DNA of 64,000 bases from Elmis aenea (GCA_947652605.1 OX393577.1:55204108-55268107), one strand, 5' to 3'. Shown: positions 45,984 to 57,921, counted from the stretch's first letter. The notes: generated by a model from the letters alone, not told the origin. Translations and numbers: made by a program.

Positions 45984-46171
45984 ATTACATTGTTTATAAT
46001 CTTAATCACTATTTATGTACAATGAAATATTATATAGTTTTCTTTAATAATAGATTATTATTATAAACGAATATTGAATAAAATTTAATTTATATAAGAT
46101 TAAGATGAAACATTATCATCATAAATTCTGGTTTCCAGAAGAGAAAAGACAAAAAAGGGAAAGAAAAAAGT

Positions 46172-46523
46172 GCAGGCCACTATTGGGAGCTCTTTAACGG
46201 TAAGAGCTACAAAGAAGTTTAAATTAGACCAATTGTTGCCTTTTCTGAGACCTATTCAGTGATGCTTTAACGTTTTAAAAAAGTTCCATGGCACGCTAGA
46301 TAATCAACAAAAATCAAAATAGGCATTTATTAATCGGTAATAACTCGGTTACACTTATTGGTACAAAAATATTTTTGGGGAAAAAGTTACAGATTTTTTT
46401 ACGCACTGTAAAATGAAAACATTCATTTGTTTCAATATTTGTCAATTTGTCTAATTTGAACTTCTTTGTAGCTCTTATCGTTTACAAGATCCCAATAGTG
46501 GCCCTTCTATGTGGATCACCCTG
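46172..46523. repeat. Fold-back repeat with CACCCTG right terminus
   Basis: GGCCACTATTGGGAGCTC (about 46175) faces GATCCCAATAGTGGCC (about 46488), and AACTTCTTTGTAGCTCTTA (46456) mirrors TAAGAGCTACAAAGAAGTT (46202). The right side ends CACCCTG followed by TA. The matching left CAGGGTG end was not found, so it is truncated. Confidence 0.7.
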
Positions 46524-46525
46524 TA

Positions 46526-47454
46526 TATCAAAATGCGAGTCTTAAATTTATAAATTTCTTAGAGGAAAGGGGGCTCATTGTCTATTGCTTCCCAGGGGCC
46601 CCGATTTTCTGTGAACGGCCCTGCTTCCATTCGTCCTAAAAAAGTAATGCATGGTATCAACAAGCAAAGATGGTTTAATTTTTAAAATTTGTTGTTCCTT
46701 ACTTACGATTTAAATATTTCTTTAAAGAGATTGGATTTTTATTTTATTCGCTCTGTGGCAGCATCAATAAAGTCAGCTAAACAGTAACTTGATTCATGTA
46801 ATTTATTTTATTAATAATTATGATCGTACCAGTCTCCTAATTTTGCATGACGATTCTTCTCTGCCATGATCATGCAAATATTGATTTAGCCTAATTATCT
46901 TTATTCACAAACGCAGACACTGTGACAAATGCTAGTTAATAACTTAAAACTGCGGTTGTAAAATCGCTTAAAACTGCGACAGCTCCTAATAAAAAAAAAC
47001 TACTTGTAAATTGTTTCATGTACAGCAAGCTTTGTGAACGTTTTATAGTAATTCAGCAAAATATCAATTTAAATGACATAAAACGTCGAATTTACCCAAC
47101 GTATTGTATTCGTGCTACTGTAGTATAACATGCATCTAATCTGCAAGAATTAAATCGGTGGAATGGGACTCACGAGATTCTTTTGTGTACCATCGTAGGC
47201 CGCCCCGATATATTAAATTCAAAGTATATTGAAATCGGCATTGTCTGTGATATCCGCTTACAGTGATATTGATAAAGAATACGTTCGTTTTACCGGGTGA
47301 TGGACGCGAATGTTAAAAAATAAATTCAGTTACGGCCTAACGATTTCGTGTACTGCTGTAATTTCGATTAATTATAGCGTATTACGGTAATTGTAAGCGT
47401 GATAGTGCAATAAACAACGAGAATTTATTCTAGGAGACAGCACTAAAAGTCAAA
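46526..47454. other. No gene recognised; possible 5' region of the next entry
   Basis: Sequence from about 47160 to 47454 is somewhat richer in G+C, and lacks repeats seen elsewhere in the window, compatible with a promoter and 5' UTR. No core promoter motif is convincing. Confidence 0.35.
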
Positions 47455-47481
47455 ATGGTTGACGACGCTGAACTTAATAAG
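47455..47481 (+). CDS. Candidate first coding exon (MVDDAELNK)
   Basis: ATG in a good context (CAAAATGG) opens nine codons, MVDDAELNK, ending AAG followed by a GTTAGT donor at 47482, a phase-0 junction. The exon is acidic and soluble-looking, like the N-terminus of many cytosolic proteins. Short first coding exons followed by long introns are common in insects. No later exon was identified in the window and the gene family is not recognised. Chance occurrence of ATG plus donor is possible. Confidence 0.35.
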
Positions 47482-47812
47482 GTTAGTAAATTAATATTTT
47501 CATGAATTTATTGTATGACTTAGCTCTGCAATTACTTATTTTATTATAAATATTAATTACCATCGGTACTGTAGATATTAAAGTTAACGCGATATTTTGT
47601 GGGTAATATTATGCGCAACTCAGTAATGAGGAGAGTTGCATCAAAACTTTTATTATCCCTTTTCCTAATAAGGTGAAATACAGTTTCTTAAATAAAAATC
47701 ATGAATCTATTATGTATTTTAATAAATAAAAAGTACAGACAATTGCCAAAAATGTATTATTTGCATCTGTAAGGGCCTAAAAACACTATGATCTTATAAA
47801 GTCAACACTAAT

Positions 47813-48490
47813 TTGTCGTTCTCCTATATTTATCTATTTAGTGATGAGTCCTTCTTATGTCTAGGACTGTTGAGTTGTGTCGTGCCGACTTTTTTCCATG
47901 TGTTTCTGTCCTGTGCTAGATTTTTTATGTCTTTCCATTTGATGTTTCTATCCATTGCTGATTTTCTTACTTCGTCTGGCCAGGTTTTTCTCGGTAAACC
48001 TCTTTTGTTTTTTACCTATGACCTTGCTTCATAGGCTTTTCTGGTTAACCTTTCTTCTTTCATCCTATAAATGTGACCCAACCATCCCAACTGTCTTGCT
48101 TGTATTCTTGTTTCGACTGATTTTATCTTTAATTGTTCTCTATGTTTCATTGCTCATTCTATCTTTTTCGGTTTTTCGTTGGATTTTTCTTAAAAATCTC
48201 ATTTCTCTGCTGCATTTACACGGCTCCTATTTTTGTTTGTGAGTGTCCACGTTTCACTTTCGTATAAGTGCTGGAGTTACTACCTTTTTGACCACTTCCA
48301 CTTTTGTTCGTTTTGGGACTTCTCTGTTGTTCTTAAACTGTTAAATATTCTTCCCACATTTCCTGTCCTTTCGCTTATTTCCTTGTCCATTTCTCCATAT
48401 TTCTCTACGATCACTCCTAAATATTTGAGCATAATCCCATTTAAAGTGATGTTATGCCCTTTGTTCTCTGTGGTAATGATCATAGTTTAA
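47813..48490 (-). pseudogene. LINE reverse transcriptase C-terminal half, fossil
   Basis: Reading the minus strand from 48483: NGIMLKYLGVIVEKYGEMDK, then EISERTGNVGRIFNSLRTT (the KYLG step and the thumb region). Later come AMKHRE and KRLPRKTWPDEVRKSAMDRN at about 47950-48010. It ends at SSLNK and a stop near 47815. The order matches the last third of a Jockey/RTE-like polymerase. Several frameshifts separate the blocks, so it is inactive. It belongs to a different family from the fossils at 4440 and 42690, judging by the motifs. Confidence 0.85.
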
Positions 48491-49536
48491 GTTTTTTCAT
48501 ATACACAAATCGACATTTTAATTTTTTTTATATATCGTTTATGGCTGGATAAAAAAAATAAGGTAACTGAAAAGAAGTATTTTGTGTAAAACCAAAATTC
48601 CATAATACAATATGTTGACCAATTTTTTTAGCTAACTTCTGCCATTTTTCAGGCATTTTTTAATTCTTTGTAGAAATGAACATTTTCTAAGGAAAAACTC
48701 ATCTACGTAAATTTAACTTCTTTAGATAAGTTTTTCCTAATCTTTTCTGAATCATGCCCCACCTCAAGGCCTCAAAGATTTTAATGCCCCTTCTAGCATA
48801 ATAGTCAACCAAATCCCCAAAAGGGATAGTATGAACCGATATGTACCTTAAATAAAAAAGAAACACAGGTAAAAGTGTTTTTAATTTGACTTTCTACAGT
48901 GGAGATTTTTTGACTAAATCGGGGAAAGGTGACGAATGCACGTAGAAAAACACCGCGTATAGATTTTCGAATGTTGTTACAATAAGGAAATTCTGCAAGG
49001 ATTAGAATAAATGACGATCTGATACCAGTTAAATTTCCATAGTTTTTGGCGACTAGCCAAAGAAATAATGGCTGACGTTAATACGGTGGAGGGCCACGTT
49101 TCGCCTTTGTTCGTCACTTCTGGAGATAATGCTTGAACGAATAAATCGTTTTGTTTCCTGGTAGGAGCTTATAACACATGACGCATTTCCAATAACAGAT
49201 GCACAGTATGACCTTCTTCGGATGAAGACCAGGCTTTGGATTAGTTAATGGTGATTGGTTTCGCTCGGTCAATGATTTTTCTCATTCATTGTTGTTATAA
49301 ACGATTCATTTTTCATTGTCCATTATCGTTTGTGACAAAAAGCTATATTAATTGCATTTGAGCAGCAAATTGCAGATGAAGATGTAGTCCATTAAAAAAA
49401 ATCGGTCAGTTTTTGAAGCACACAAGTGTTGTAACGGTTTATGAGGATGAGCTTGTGCAAATTGTTTTCAACGCTAGATTTCAAAACATCAAGTACCTAT
49501 CTGATATTTCTAGTCGTTTGGAATGGGATAATTGCA

Positions 49537-49554
49537 GTGTGTGTGTGTGTGTGT
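49537..49554. repeat. (GT)9 microsatellite
   Basis: Nine uninterrupted GT units on the plus strand. Confidence 0.9.
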
Positions 49555-50167
49555 TGATTTGCCTTTATCGACTTTCGACGGTCTTCCAGAGCGTGGACAA
49601 TCTTTAACGGAGGAATTTCTTGAAAAAAAAAAATGCAAACCGAAATTGACTGTCAATCGTTCACAGCATTCTCGCCGTACATCTCATACATAGTCATTCT
49701 CATACCCTTACGGCCGCATTGAAGCATAAAATGTCGAAAATGTATCATTTGTTCTCCCATTATTAGTACTTACTCTTATCTATGACTTACTCCAAACGCA
49801 ATAAACATAACCAACCTTAAAATTTATTTTTAAATTGCGTGCTGATATATCAAGTTTAAGTTTATGTATGCGTGGGTGCTCTAAAACTTATCGCATCACG
49901 TAACGCAACAAATACTTTTGCTCTTACAGCAATGAAAATTTACTAGAAAAATTACTGCTCATTGTTAGAGTATGACTTAAGATAATCAATTAAATCTAAT
50001 TAAACAATGCATCGCAAAGCACACGTCGCAAACGGTACGCGATGAATATTTGGCATTATTCAGGAAAACAATTTTGTCTTTAAATTTACTTTAATTAATT
50101 TTAATAGGCAACTGTATGTATTTTTACTCATGGCATTAATATGTTTTACGGCCTTTTGTGGTCTTGT

Positions 50168-50193
50168 TATGTCATGTCATGTCATGTCATGTT
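50168..50193. repeat. Pentanucleotide (ATGTC)n microsatellite
   Basis: About five tandem units of ATGTC, read as GTCAT in another register, without interruption. Confidence 0.9.
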
Positions 50194-51515
50194 AACAAAT
50201 TATATATAATCTGTAAAGATTAAAATATGTTCAGTACAGTAAAATAAATTTAAAACGTAAAACTATACACATAGGCTCTTGAAATATTAGCGGAAAGTTG
50301 TGACTGTGACTTGCGGCTAAAATGTTAAAAACATCATCGAAACGAAAATACTGACGAACAATGTAAGGTGAATTTACATAGATTGGGCAAAACTAAAACT
50401 TAAGTAATGCTGTTTATTTTTTTGGCAATCGATTAATTATCATTAGCAAATAATTGTAAGTAAGTAGGGTTTAACCAGTGACGTCTAACCGGTAGCTCGC
50501 GGGCTTCTGGTAGCCTACGAGGCTATATTAAGGCGCCTGCGAGCAGAAGTTGCACTTACAGATTACTCATTTAAAAACCTTCATATACGAACATTTTTCA
50601 TCAATAAAAAAAAATGGCAGAAGACAATGATCAAAATTATTAGCTACAAAGGCACGTTGATAACCTTCAATTGCTTAACGATGCATCTGATAGACTTTTT
50701 CAGAATCTAATGGTAATGATGCCTTTCCACTGGAGAGTAAACTATCGAGAGTTACTCTTTTTTTAAAGTTAAAATTTAAAATTGGACAATTATTTATCGA
50801 GCAATGGACAATTTCCTAGGGGTTTGCTATTTGACGCGGCAAACAAAGAATTTAACCCGATTTGTTTTTATCAAGTTTTTTGTTTGCTGCGAAGCCAATT
50901 CGGCATTTCAAATTAAGAGTTTATCGGTAATCGTAAAGCAATCTTCTCCCTCTTCAAAAATATAAAGATATTTAAAATCGACCCACAGGTTATCGAGTTA
51001 TGAACGATTTCGTGAAAGGATGCAATTTTATCGGCAAAATTGCACAAAAGTTGTACGCGTTTTGCGGAGCCATTTCGAAATTTATTATTGCGCATTTTTC
51101 GTGAAAAGTAAAACGAACCTTTCTGTATTTGAACATGTAAAGATATTTAAATTCGGTTCAGTAGTTTTTGAGTTATGAATGATTTCGTGAGATGATGCGA
51201 TCATCACGGCAAAGCAATTCTTTTAGCGGCCGTTTTGGGAATTTGCAACAATCACACGTTCTCTACTTTATTTTTTTTATAACGTTTTCTACCATTTTAT
51301 ATATAATTTAATCTCACTTTCAAGTAAAATTTAGACGTATCATCCAGAGTAAAATCTAAGACATCGGTTTAAACATTTTCCCGTTATTAATGACGTCATT
51401 TCTAGATACGTTAGCCCCTAGCTTATAGGAATGGACCATCCTGTTCAGTTTCTATGCTTGGACTGCGATTTACTAAAAAAAATGGATTTCAAGAAAATAT
51501 TTGTCCTATACAATA

Positions 51516-52277
51516 CAAGGTGGTCCAAATTTGATGGGATTGCATGGGTATCTCGGTTAATATTTAAGATAGAGAAACAGTTAAATTAGTAATTTTTTTA
51601 ACTTTAAAGCAAATCCGTGTATTATTTTGTATTTTATAACTGTTTATTGTAGTATTGTGAACATGGCTAAATTTGAACTCTTTGAAAAGTTTGATATGTT
51701 AGAATATTACTTTGTAAGTGATAAAAACGTAGCGGTTGTTTCAGAATTTACTTGGCAATGACGTTTAGTTGTTTAATAATTGCAAACATCACTTGTTTAC
51801 GAAATCATGGCTAACTTTGATGATCGAATTTTTACAAAATTGGCCATATCTTGGTTATTTTTTGCAAAAAATATAAAAAATTATATATTTTTGAAAAGCT
51901 AAAAAAATACTCTTTCACGTAAAGTCATGGCCAACTAGGGTTTCCATTTTAAAAAAATGTAAGTTTACTCCATATCTCGAAAGTCAAGGTAGCTATGAAA
52001 AAATTACTTTTGTTTTTAAATTAAGCATAAAAATCTGTACAAAAAACCTATATAACATTTTGTTCTAATTTAATAAATAAAGAAGTTACAGCAAATTTTC
52101 AAAAATGATGAAATTTCATATTACGTCTGTAGTGCCAAAATGGAATCCGACAGAAAAAATCTGATTGCATAGGCGTTATTTTCTCAAAAAAATAGCCAAA
52201 GAGACCGAAATCAGATTTTCGCTATCTATTACGGTAACCGAGATACCCCGTAAAACATTCGAATTTGGTCCACCCTG
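51516..52277. mobile_element. Fold-back element of the CAGGGTG type
   Basis: The left edge CAAGGTGGTCCAAATTTGAT faces the right edge ATTCGAATTTGGTCCACCCTG. GGGTATCTCGGTTA (about 51546) faces TAACCGAGATACCCC (about 52228). Flanks are TA on both sides (51514-51515 and 52278-52279). Interior arms are more diverged than in 39383-41671. No protein. Confidence 0.75.
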
Positions 52278-52541
52278 TACACCCATGCGTCTCATAACCA
52301 TCTACAATATTTATTGAACACTTATTTTTTAATTTCACGACTAAGCATTAGGTACTACTGTTTTTATTAAAAACATGCTAAAAATAAATCTAACAAAAAA
52401 AATTATGCTGGATTTCATTTTCTCTGAATATGCCACTGTTTGTTTTCAATCATTTTTAATTTAATAGTAAACTGTATTTTTTAAGCAAATGTTATTTTTT
52501 TAAGCAAATGTTTATTTTTTAAGTAAATGTTTATTTTGTAA

Positions 52542-52742
52542 TCAATGTTCATGTACTTTACGACTTCTCTCAAAAAATAACATCAATCCTGTGAATATAC
52601 ACGCAGTAACTATCGACAAAGCAACCGTTGCTTGGGCCATGTTGTCATAGGTTTTAAGAAATCTATAAAATATTGTCACATTCAACATATGCCAATCTGT
52701 AAGTGTTATAATAATTTGTGTCCAAAAATCTTGGTGTAGCAC
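52542..52742 (-). CDS. Possible last exon of a membrane protein
   Basis: A minus-strand frame ends at TGA (52542) and reads WHMLNVTIFYRFLKTYDNMA, then QATVALSIVTACIFTGLMLF, then FERSRKVHEH. The middle is a plausible transmembrane helix followed by a positively charged tail. There is no ATG at the start of the open frame. AG acceptors exist upstream (for example ACTTACAG before ATTGG, near 52696). A TTTTGCAG acceptor at about 52759 would hit a stop in this frame. No family is recognised and no upstream exon was found, so this may be a chance or transposon-derived frame. Confidence 0.25.
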   Translation of the reverse strand: MLHQDFWTQIIITLTDWHMLNVTIFYRFLKTYDNMAQATVALSIVTACIFTGLMLFFERSRKVHEH

Positions 52743-53580
52743 TTAAAAATGTCTGCAAAACAAAAAATAAGCAGTAAACTAGTGCTAATTGGTGGCTTAA
52801 GAAAATTAGCGATGCCTAGCCGATCTTTTAGTGAAGAAACATCGAATGTGAGTAAAAATAACAATGTGTAGGTAGAAATGTAGTAAACAAAGTTATGTTA
52901 ACTCCAGCAATTTTTTTTGTTCGACGAAAATCAATGTATTAGATGGATCAGGATATTAGTTGCGATTTAAAAGAACAGCTAATTACTAAATCGTTAATGC
53001 GTATATGCTCAATCAGTGGCAGTGTACAGATCTTAAACAGAAGGGTGCCATGACACAAATCGTTCTACTAGATGTGGAAAAAAACATTAACAATTAAACA
53101 GTAACATGGGCTTTAAATTATTGTCACTTTGTACTGCTGCACTACAATTAACCGATCTGGTCTTGAATAGTCGTGTATAGGTAATTGCAGTTAATTAGTA
53201 CTCCTCCATTGTGGACGTTTTTTTTTTAAATCTTTCATCTGTTACTCTTTATTTTAAATTATACCATTACCGTAAAATTAGGGAAGCTAAACATAGGGGT
53301 CAAGTTGCCTAAAATATTAAAATTCGTTTAAAGTATTGTAACAGTTCTAAGAACGTTGTACTTTATTTTTGTTTTATTTAACCTTTCTTTTTTGTAAGCT
53401 CGTGATCGTCTGTTGTTGTGGTTGGACCCTTGACGTTGTTGGCTCGTAGTTCACCAGACACTAGATGGGTTTAAAACACCAATAAATAAAACACCAAAGA
53501 TTTTTAATCGTTTATTTACTGCTTTTATTTGCAAGCATTATCATATCTCTACAACCTCGATAGTCGGTTTTATTGTTGTG
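52743..53580. other. No recognised gene
   Basis: A+T-rich; no coding or repeat structure was identified. Confidence 0.4.
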
Positions 53581-53728
53581 ATTTGACGGAGTGTAATTGC
53601 TCCGTTGCATTAATAATAATATAATTTAAGTACAGTCGTCAGTTGATTTGTTGTTATTATTGGACGGAGTGTAATTGCTCCGTTGCATTAAACAATAATA
53701 TCGTTCAAGTACAGTCGTCAATTTGAGT
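53581..53728. repeat. Direct duplication with CGGAG/CTCCG hairpin
   Basis: Two copies, about 87 bp apart, of a block containing GACGGAGTGTAATTGCTCCG and then CAAGTACAGTCGTCA-like sequence (53586 and 53672). Each copy can form a small hairpin (CGGAG...CTCCG). Function unknown; possibly LTR or satellite debris. Confidence 0.65.
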
Positions 53729-54007
53729 CGTGAAATGTCCAGCTCCCAGCGAGAGTTCGCCGGGAAGAACTCGTACCGAAAATTTTGGTAAAAAAAAAAG
53801 AACGCACAGTCCAGCTCTCAGCGATTACTCTCTAGGGATTGTAATCGCAAAAAATGCTCCTTACATTTTACCGGTAATTTGCCAGTTTTTTACCGGTAAT
53901 TCCGGTAATTTTATAATATCTTTCTAACCATGATAAAAATCTAAATCAAATAATCGAAAAAATATTGACTTATTTTCAAAGAGAAAAAATAAGGGGAAAA
54001 CATACAA

Positions 54008-54190
54008 ATGGCATATGATTGTTTACTCACTACTCGACCAACAAGTGTAGTAGAATCCGAAAGAGCTTTTTCCGCGGCTGGATTATTTTGTACAAAAATT
54101 AGGTCGCAATGAGGAGACGATAGTTTAGATAAATTACGTTTTCTACGTGCTTATTTTTTAAGAAAAATTTACAATAAAAAATATTGTTAA
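54008..54190 (+). pseudogene. hAT transposase dimerisation-domain remnant
   Basis: The frame reads CLLTTRPTSVVESERAFSAA, GLFCTKIRSQ, an in-frame TGA, then GDDSLDKLRFLRAYFLRK. PTSVVESERAFSAAG...K.RS....D.LDKL.FLRAYF is the C-terminal hAT dimerisation motif. The stop codon and missing upstream domains make it non-functional. It belongs to a different hAT lineage from the one flanking the zinc-finger gene. Confidence 0.85.
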
Positions 54191-54521
54191 TAGTTTGACA
54201 ACATATTTTATGTTATATCATTTTATATTTTATGTTCAGAATAGTTTTATTTTCATGTGTTTTTTGTAATGCTGGATTATATTTTTTGTAATATTTTTAT
54301 TTTATATATTATATGTATATTGTTATTTTATATTTTTTAATATATTGATATTACATAAAAAAATATTACGTTGATGGATGTTAACTAATATATTGTATGA
54401 AACTGATTGGGATAGTTAAGGCTTCAACTATCACAATCAGTTCCATAATAAATAAATGTATATAATTGTTATTTATGTATCAAGGCCAAAAAGTACGTTT
54501 TGGCCGAGGTGCATATTACAT

Positions 54522-54805
54522 TTTTTGTGCGATCGAATTAAAAACAATTAAAATTTTTAGTAATTTTCAAAATTATAGGTTAGAAACTACGTGACATTCT
54601 GTCACTGACAGATGACGGCGTATGTACTGCATTACCGGCCTCTCCTTAGTGACGGCCGTAAAAGTTACTTTTTCGGCCGTTGCTAAGGGTAACGGCCTGA
54701 AAAGTAATTTTTACGACCGTTGCTAAGGATAGGGCCGATAATGCAGTACTTTATGGTTGCTAACGCGTCCGTCAAACAGCTGTTTCTAGTACGATCGCAC
54801 AAAAA
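54522..54805. mobile_element. Inverted-repeat element with TTTTTGTGCGATCG ends
   Basis: TTTTTGTGCGATCGAATTA on the left faces TAGTACGATCGCACAAAAA on the right. The interior has repeated GGCCGTTGCTAAG and complementary CTTAGTGACGGCC words, another inverted layer. No clear target duplication was found and it is non-coding. Superfamily unknown. Confidence 0.65.
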
Positions 54806-54813
54806 TATATTTA

Positions 54814-54926
54814 TTTTTAATATGGTTTTCGGAGTTTATCCGGGTAATATTTAAATTGGCTCGACGTTTCGGCAAGCTCTCACTATAGGGGAGACGCGAA
54901 TAAACTCCGAAAACTATATTAAAAAT
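54814..54926. mobile_element. 113-bp inverted-repeat element
   Basis: ATTTTTAATATGGTTTTCGG faces CCGAAAACTATATTAAAAAT, with the short core GGCTCGACGTTTCGGC. It lies directly beside the preceding inverted-repeat unit. Confidence 0.7.
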
Positions 54927-54972
54927 GTTAGTAACCCCAAAAATCTAAAAAGAAACAATATAATATAAATAT

Positions 54973-55644
54973 ATACAGGGTGTAGACTCGGATCACGCAA
55001 CATAGCAATTTCAATGGTAAAATTTTAAAAGTCGAATTCTTGCTCCGCTAATTATTTTAGAAAAAAAGTGCAAATACGTTTTTTGTAGAGAAAAAAATTC
55101 TGTATCCATAAATGTAATCAATATTACTTTTTCGTTATCCAAAAACAGAAAAATAAGCAAATTAAAAAACGCGTTTTCGCGAAAATCTGTAGTGCCTTGG
55201 AATTATGCTACGACAACTGCCCATCTTACTAACACTTACTGTCACTTTGACGTTTGAAGTTTATTCTTAATTATCATTTTTATTATATCTTGCAATGAAA
55301 ACATAACTAATTGTGTAAAATAAATGTTTGATAAAATATAAAGGATAATTAAGAATGAATTTCGCGTCAAAGTGACAGTATAAGTGACATTAGGCTGGGC
55401 AGTTGTCATACCATAATTCCAAGGCACTACAGATTTCTGTCCAAACGCGGTTTTTTAATTTGCATAATTTTCAGTTATTGGAAAATGAAAAAGTAATATT
55501 GATTACATTTATGGATACAGAATTTTTTTCTCTACAAAAAACGTATTTGCACTTTTTTTTTTAAATAATTAGCGGAGCAAGAATTCGACTTTTAAAATTT
55601 TACCATTGAAATCGCTATGTTGCGTGATCCGAGTCTACACCCTG
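54973..55644. mobile_element. 672-bp near-perfect fold-back, CAGGGTG family
   Basis: It starts CAGGGTGTAGACTCGGATCA and ends TGATCCGAGTCTACACCCTG, with TA on each side (54971-54972 and 55645-55646). The arms of about 310 bp pair nearly throughout, including CAAAGTGACAGTA-like blocks around a central spacer near 55290. No ORF. Its sharp ends make it the clearest delimiter of this family. Confidence 0.9.
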
Positions 55645-55755
55645 TATAATAATATGATTTACCGGTAAATTACCGGTAAACCGGTTTTGATTGAAAGTTT
55701 TACCGAATTACCTGTAATTCAAAAAGTCGGTAAATTTACAATCCCTATTACTCTC

Positions 55756-57380
55756 CAAGAAGACCAGCGTGTCAATGAAATTTCTTGGGCTTCAGCTCCC
55801 AGCGCAAAACGTCGGAAAAAATCCTCAAAAAAGTGCCTGTAGTAGAACGTCAAAATTATTTTTCTTTATTTTCATAAACAAGCGAGATATAGTCATAAGA
55901 CGAAAAGTCGAAAAATCGAGTTATCGGTGATAACTCAAAAACAAAAGACGATAACCAATTTTAGTTTTTGCCATTAACTTTTTCTCGAAAAAAGAGATCG
56001 AGGATGCGCGGTCCGTTTTTTGATAGTTACCGAGATTCCCTATTAAAACATCGAAATTTGCCCACCCTGTACATAATTAACAATCATACCAAACTTTTTA
56101 GAAACTTTGGTAAATAAATGTGCAATTGTTTCATGCGACCTTACATTTAAATTATGATGTGCAGTACATACAAAGAAGAAATTTCAAATGGTGTCCCTGT
56201 GTGCTGATCAGACATTTACAGAACATGATTTTTTTTTCCTCTGTAATTTTGGACAGTTTATATGTTTCATTTTTTAATGATTTCAAGGCGTTAAATTAAC
56301 TCAAACATTTGACCTCCGATTGTTTTTTAAACCAATTTAGTTGTAGGGGGTAAAGAAAGGACAAACGACATTAATCAATTTAACGATGGGACAAATAAAA
56401 TTATCCATTAATGTAGACACTATTATACCTAGACATATTTTAAATAGTAATAAAAATTGTATAAATAAAAAACATTTTGTGACTAATAAAAAACACATTG
56501 TGTAAGGAGCCAATGCTTATAAAATTATTTGAACGATTTCGGCTTTAAAGGTAAGTATGGAAAGAAATGGATAAATTGTCTCATTAAATCTGCTTTACAA
56601 CAAAATATTATTAATCAATTGGCTCAAAATCACCAAGGTGGAAAATTTGCTTCGCCAGCAAATACATTACTAAAATCGTAATTTTATTGAGCAAATAAAC
56701 ATAATGAAACATTAAAATTGATTCGTTTTAACTGTACATCGTACAATAAATACACTTTAAAAGTAAATTATATTTGATATTATTTGAAAATATACATACG
56801 GAAAGTCATTTCGAGAACGCGTCCTAAAGTACGATCTTTAAAAACAAACTTCAAGAAATCATATAAATTTATCGATAATAAACAGTTTCCATTTCTTATC
56901 AACAGTTTTTTTTATCAAATAACTAGATTTTGGAAATGTTATTTAAAAAAAGCTTTATTTTTAAATAGAAATATGCTAAAATATTTTGTCCGACAGCGTA
57001 TGCATCATTTCAGGTAACGCAGCTGTAATTGGCGGAAAATAATTTAAATTGAACGCAGCCATTAAGTGCTAGGGCTCCGTAGTATGAGAAAACATTATAA
57101 TAACCGGTTGTCACCGTGTTTTTCAACAAATAAATTATAATTAAGTGGTAAATACCTTTCAATTCATTATATTTTCAGAGCGTCATCCCGGGAATGCATT
57201 TATTAGTTTAAAATACTGTAATTTTTTTTTTTTGAGTACAATATTAACAAAATAATCTCAAATATTTTACATTCACCGTGCCAGACCGCGTCTAAGAGGC
57301 CGCCGTAAAAAAAAAAACGCGCGCGTTCATTTGAAATCGTCATTTCGTGAACGGTCAGTTCGGGAACGTTCCCGGACAAA
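55756..57380. other. No host gene recognised; CAGGGTG-family fragment to about 56069
   Basis: 55850-56069 ends CCCACCCTGTACA and contains 'ggtgataactcaaaaacaaa'. It is a right end of the fold-back family without a visible partner. The remainder is A+T-rich with no supported gene. Confidence 0.45.
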
Positions 57381-57382
57381 GT

Positions 57383-57640
57383 ACAGCTACTCAAAAGGCA
57401 AATACCTATTATAGATATGTTGCTACCTGTCAGACATGTGTTGATAACGATGACGGGGAAATCCTAGTAACTTTCTTGAGATCAGTGCGTAATAGTACCA
57501 GAAAATTCAAACTAGAATTAAATGACGCGTCTTATATTAGCTTTCAGCAAATAATTAGTACTATTCTGACACCATTACTGAAAAAATACCTAACAGAATT
57601 GAGAATATTATTATTTCGAAACTGATATTGATGTTTTAGA
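57383..57640 (+). pseudogene. Possible transposon-derived small domain
   Basis: The frame gives ANTYYRYVATCQTCVDNDDG, EILVTFLRSVRNSTRKFKLE and LNDASYISFQQIISTILTP. The pattern of a β-rich module (G.I.V.FLR......KF......D.S.I....I...L..P) resembles a C-terminal module seen beside insect DDE transposases. This is a weak resemblance from memory of the pattern. It lies just outside the pogo-like element that starts at 57654. Confidence 0.35.
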
Positions 57641-57921
57641 AAAATTCTAAGTACAGTGAGCTCGCGTTATAAGCAACTAACGGCGGCCAATTCCGATCTA
57701 AAAGTTGCTTATAACGTGAAAGTTGCTTATATGATAGAAATAGAAACGATTCGATTTTTAACGTAAATAAATCTTGTTTTTAGTATTTAGTAGTAAAACT
57801 AAAAATAAAAGTTTACACCATAACAACGCGATCGTGGTCGCGTTGCTATGGTGATATCTGTACGTACCTATGTCAAACGAAATACGCACGTGCCACGTAC
57901 CTTTAGTCGTGATCTATGTAC

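Larger units (their letters stand above)
48491..51513. other. No recognised gene; two microsatellites
   Basis: Contains (GT)9 at 49537-49554 and a (ATGTC)-type run at 50168-50193. Open frames near 49413 and 50913 show no known motif. A diverged tandem element with 'gttatgaatgatttcgtga' (51172) and 'gagttatgaacgatttcgtg' (50995) is present around 50940-51200. Confidence 0.45.
53833..55747 (+). mobile_element. hAT element with three other inverted-repeat units inside
   Basis: Terminal repeats TAGGGATTGTAA and TTTACAATCCCTA are bounded by a perfect 8-bp duplication TTACTCTC (53825-53832 and 55748-55755). ACCGGTAA words are repeated near both ends (about 53870-53910 and 55655-55700) and look like sub-terminal binding sites. 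It carries a C-terminal transposase remnant at 54008-54190 and has been invaded at 54522-54805, 54814-54926 and 54973-55644. Total 1915 bp, of which more than half is later insertions. Confidence 0.9.

Noticed and set aside
47813..48242. Hydrophobic plus-strand frames suggesting a membrane protein
   Set aside because: They are the antisense of a LINE polymerase fossil; the minus-strand motifs explain the sequence.
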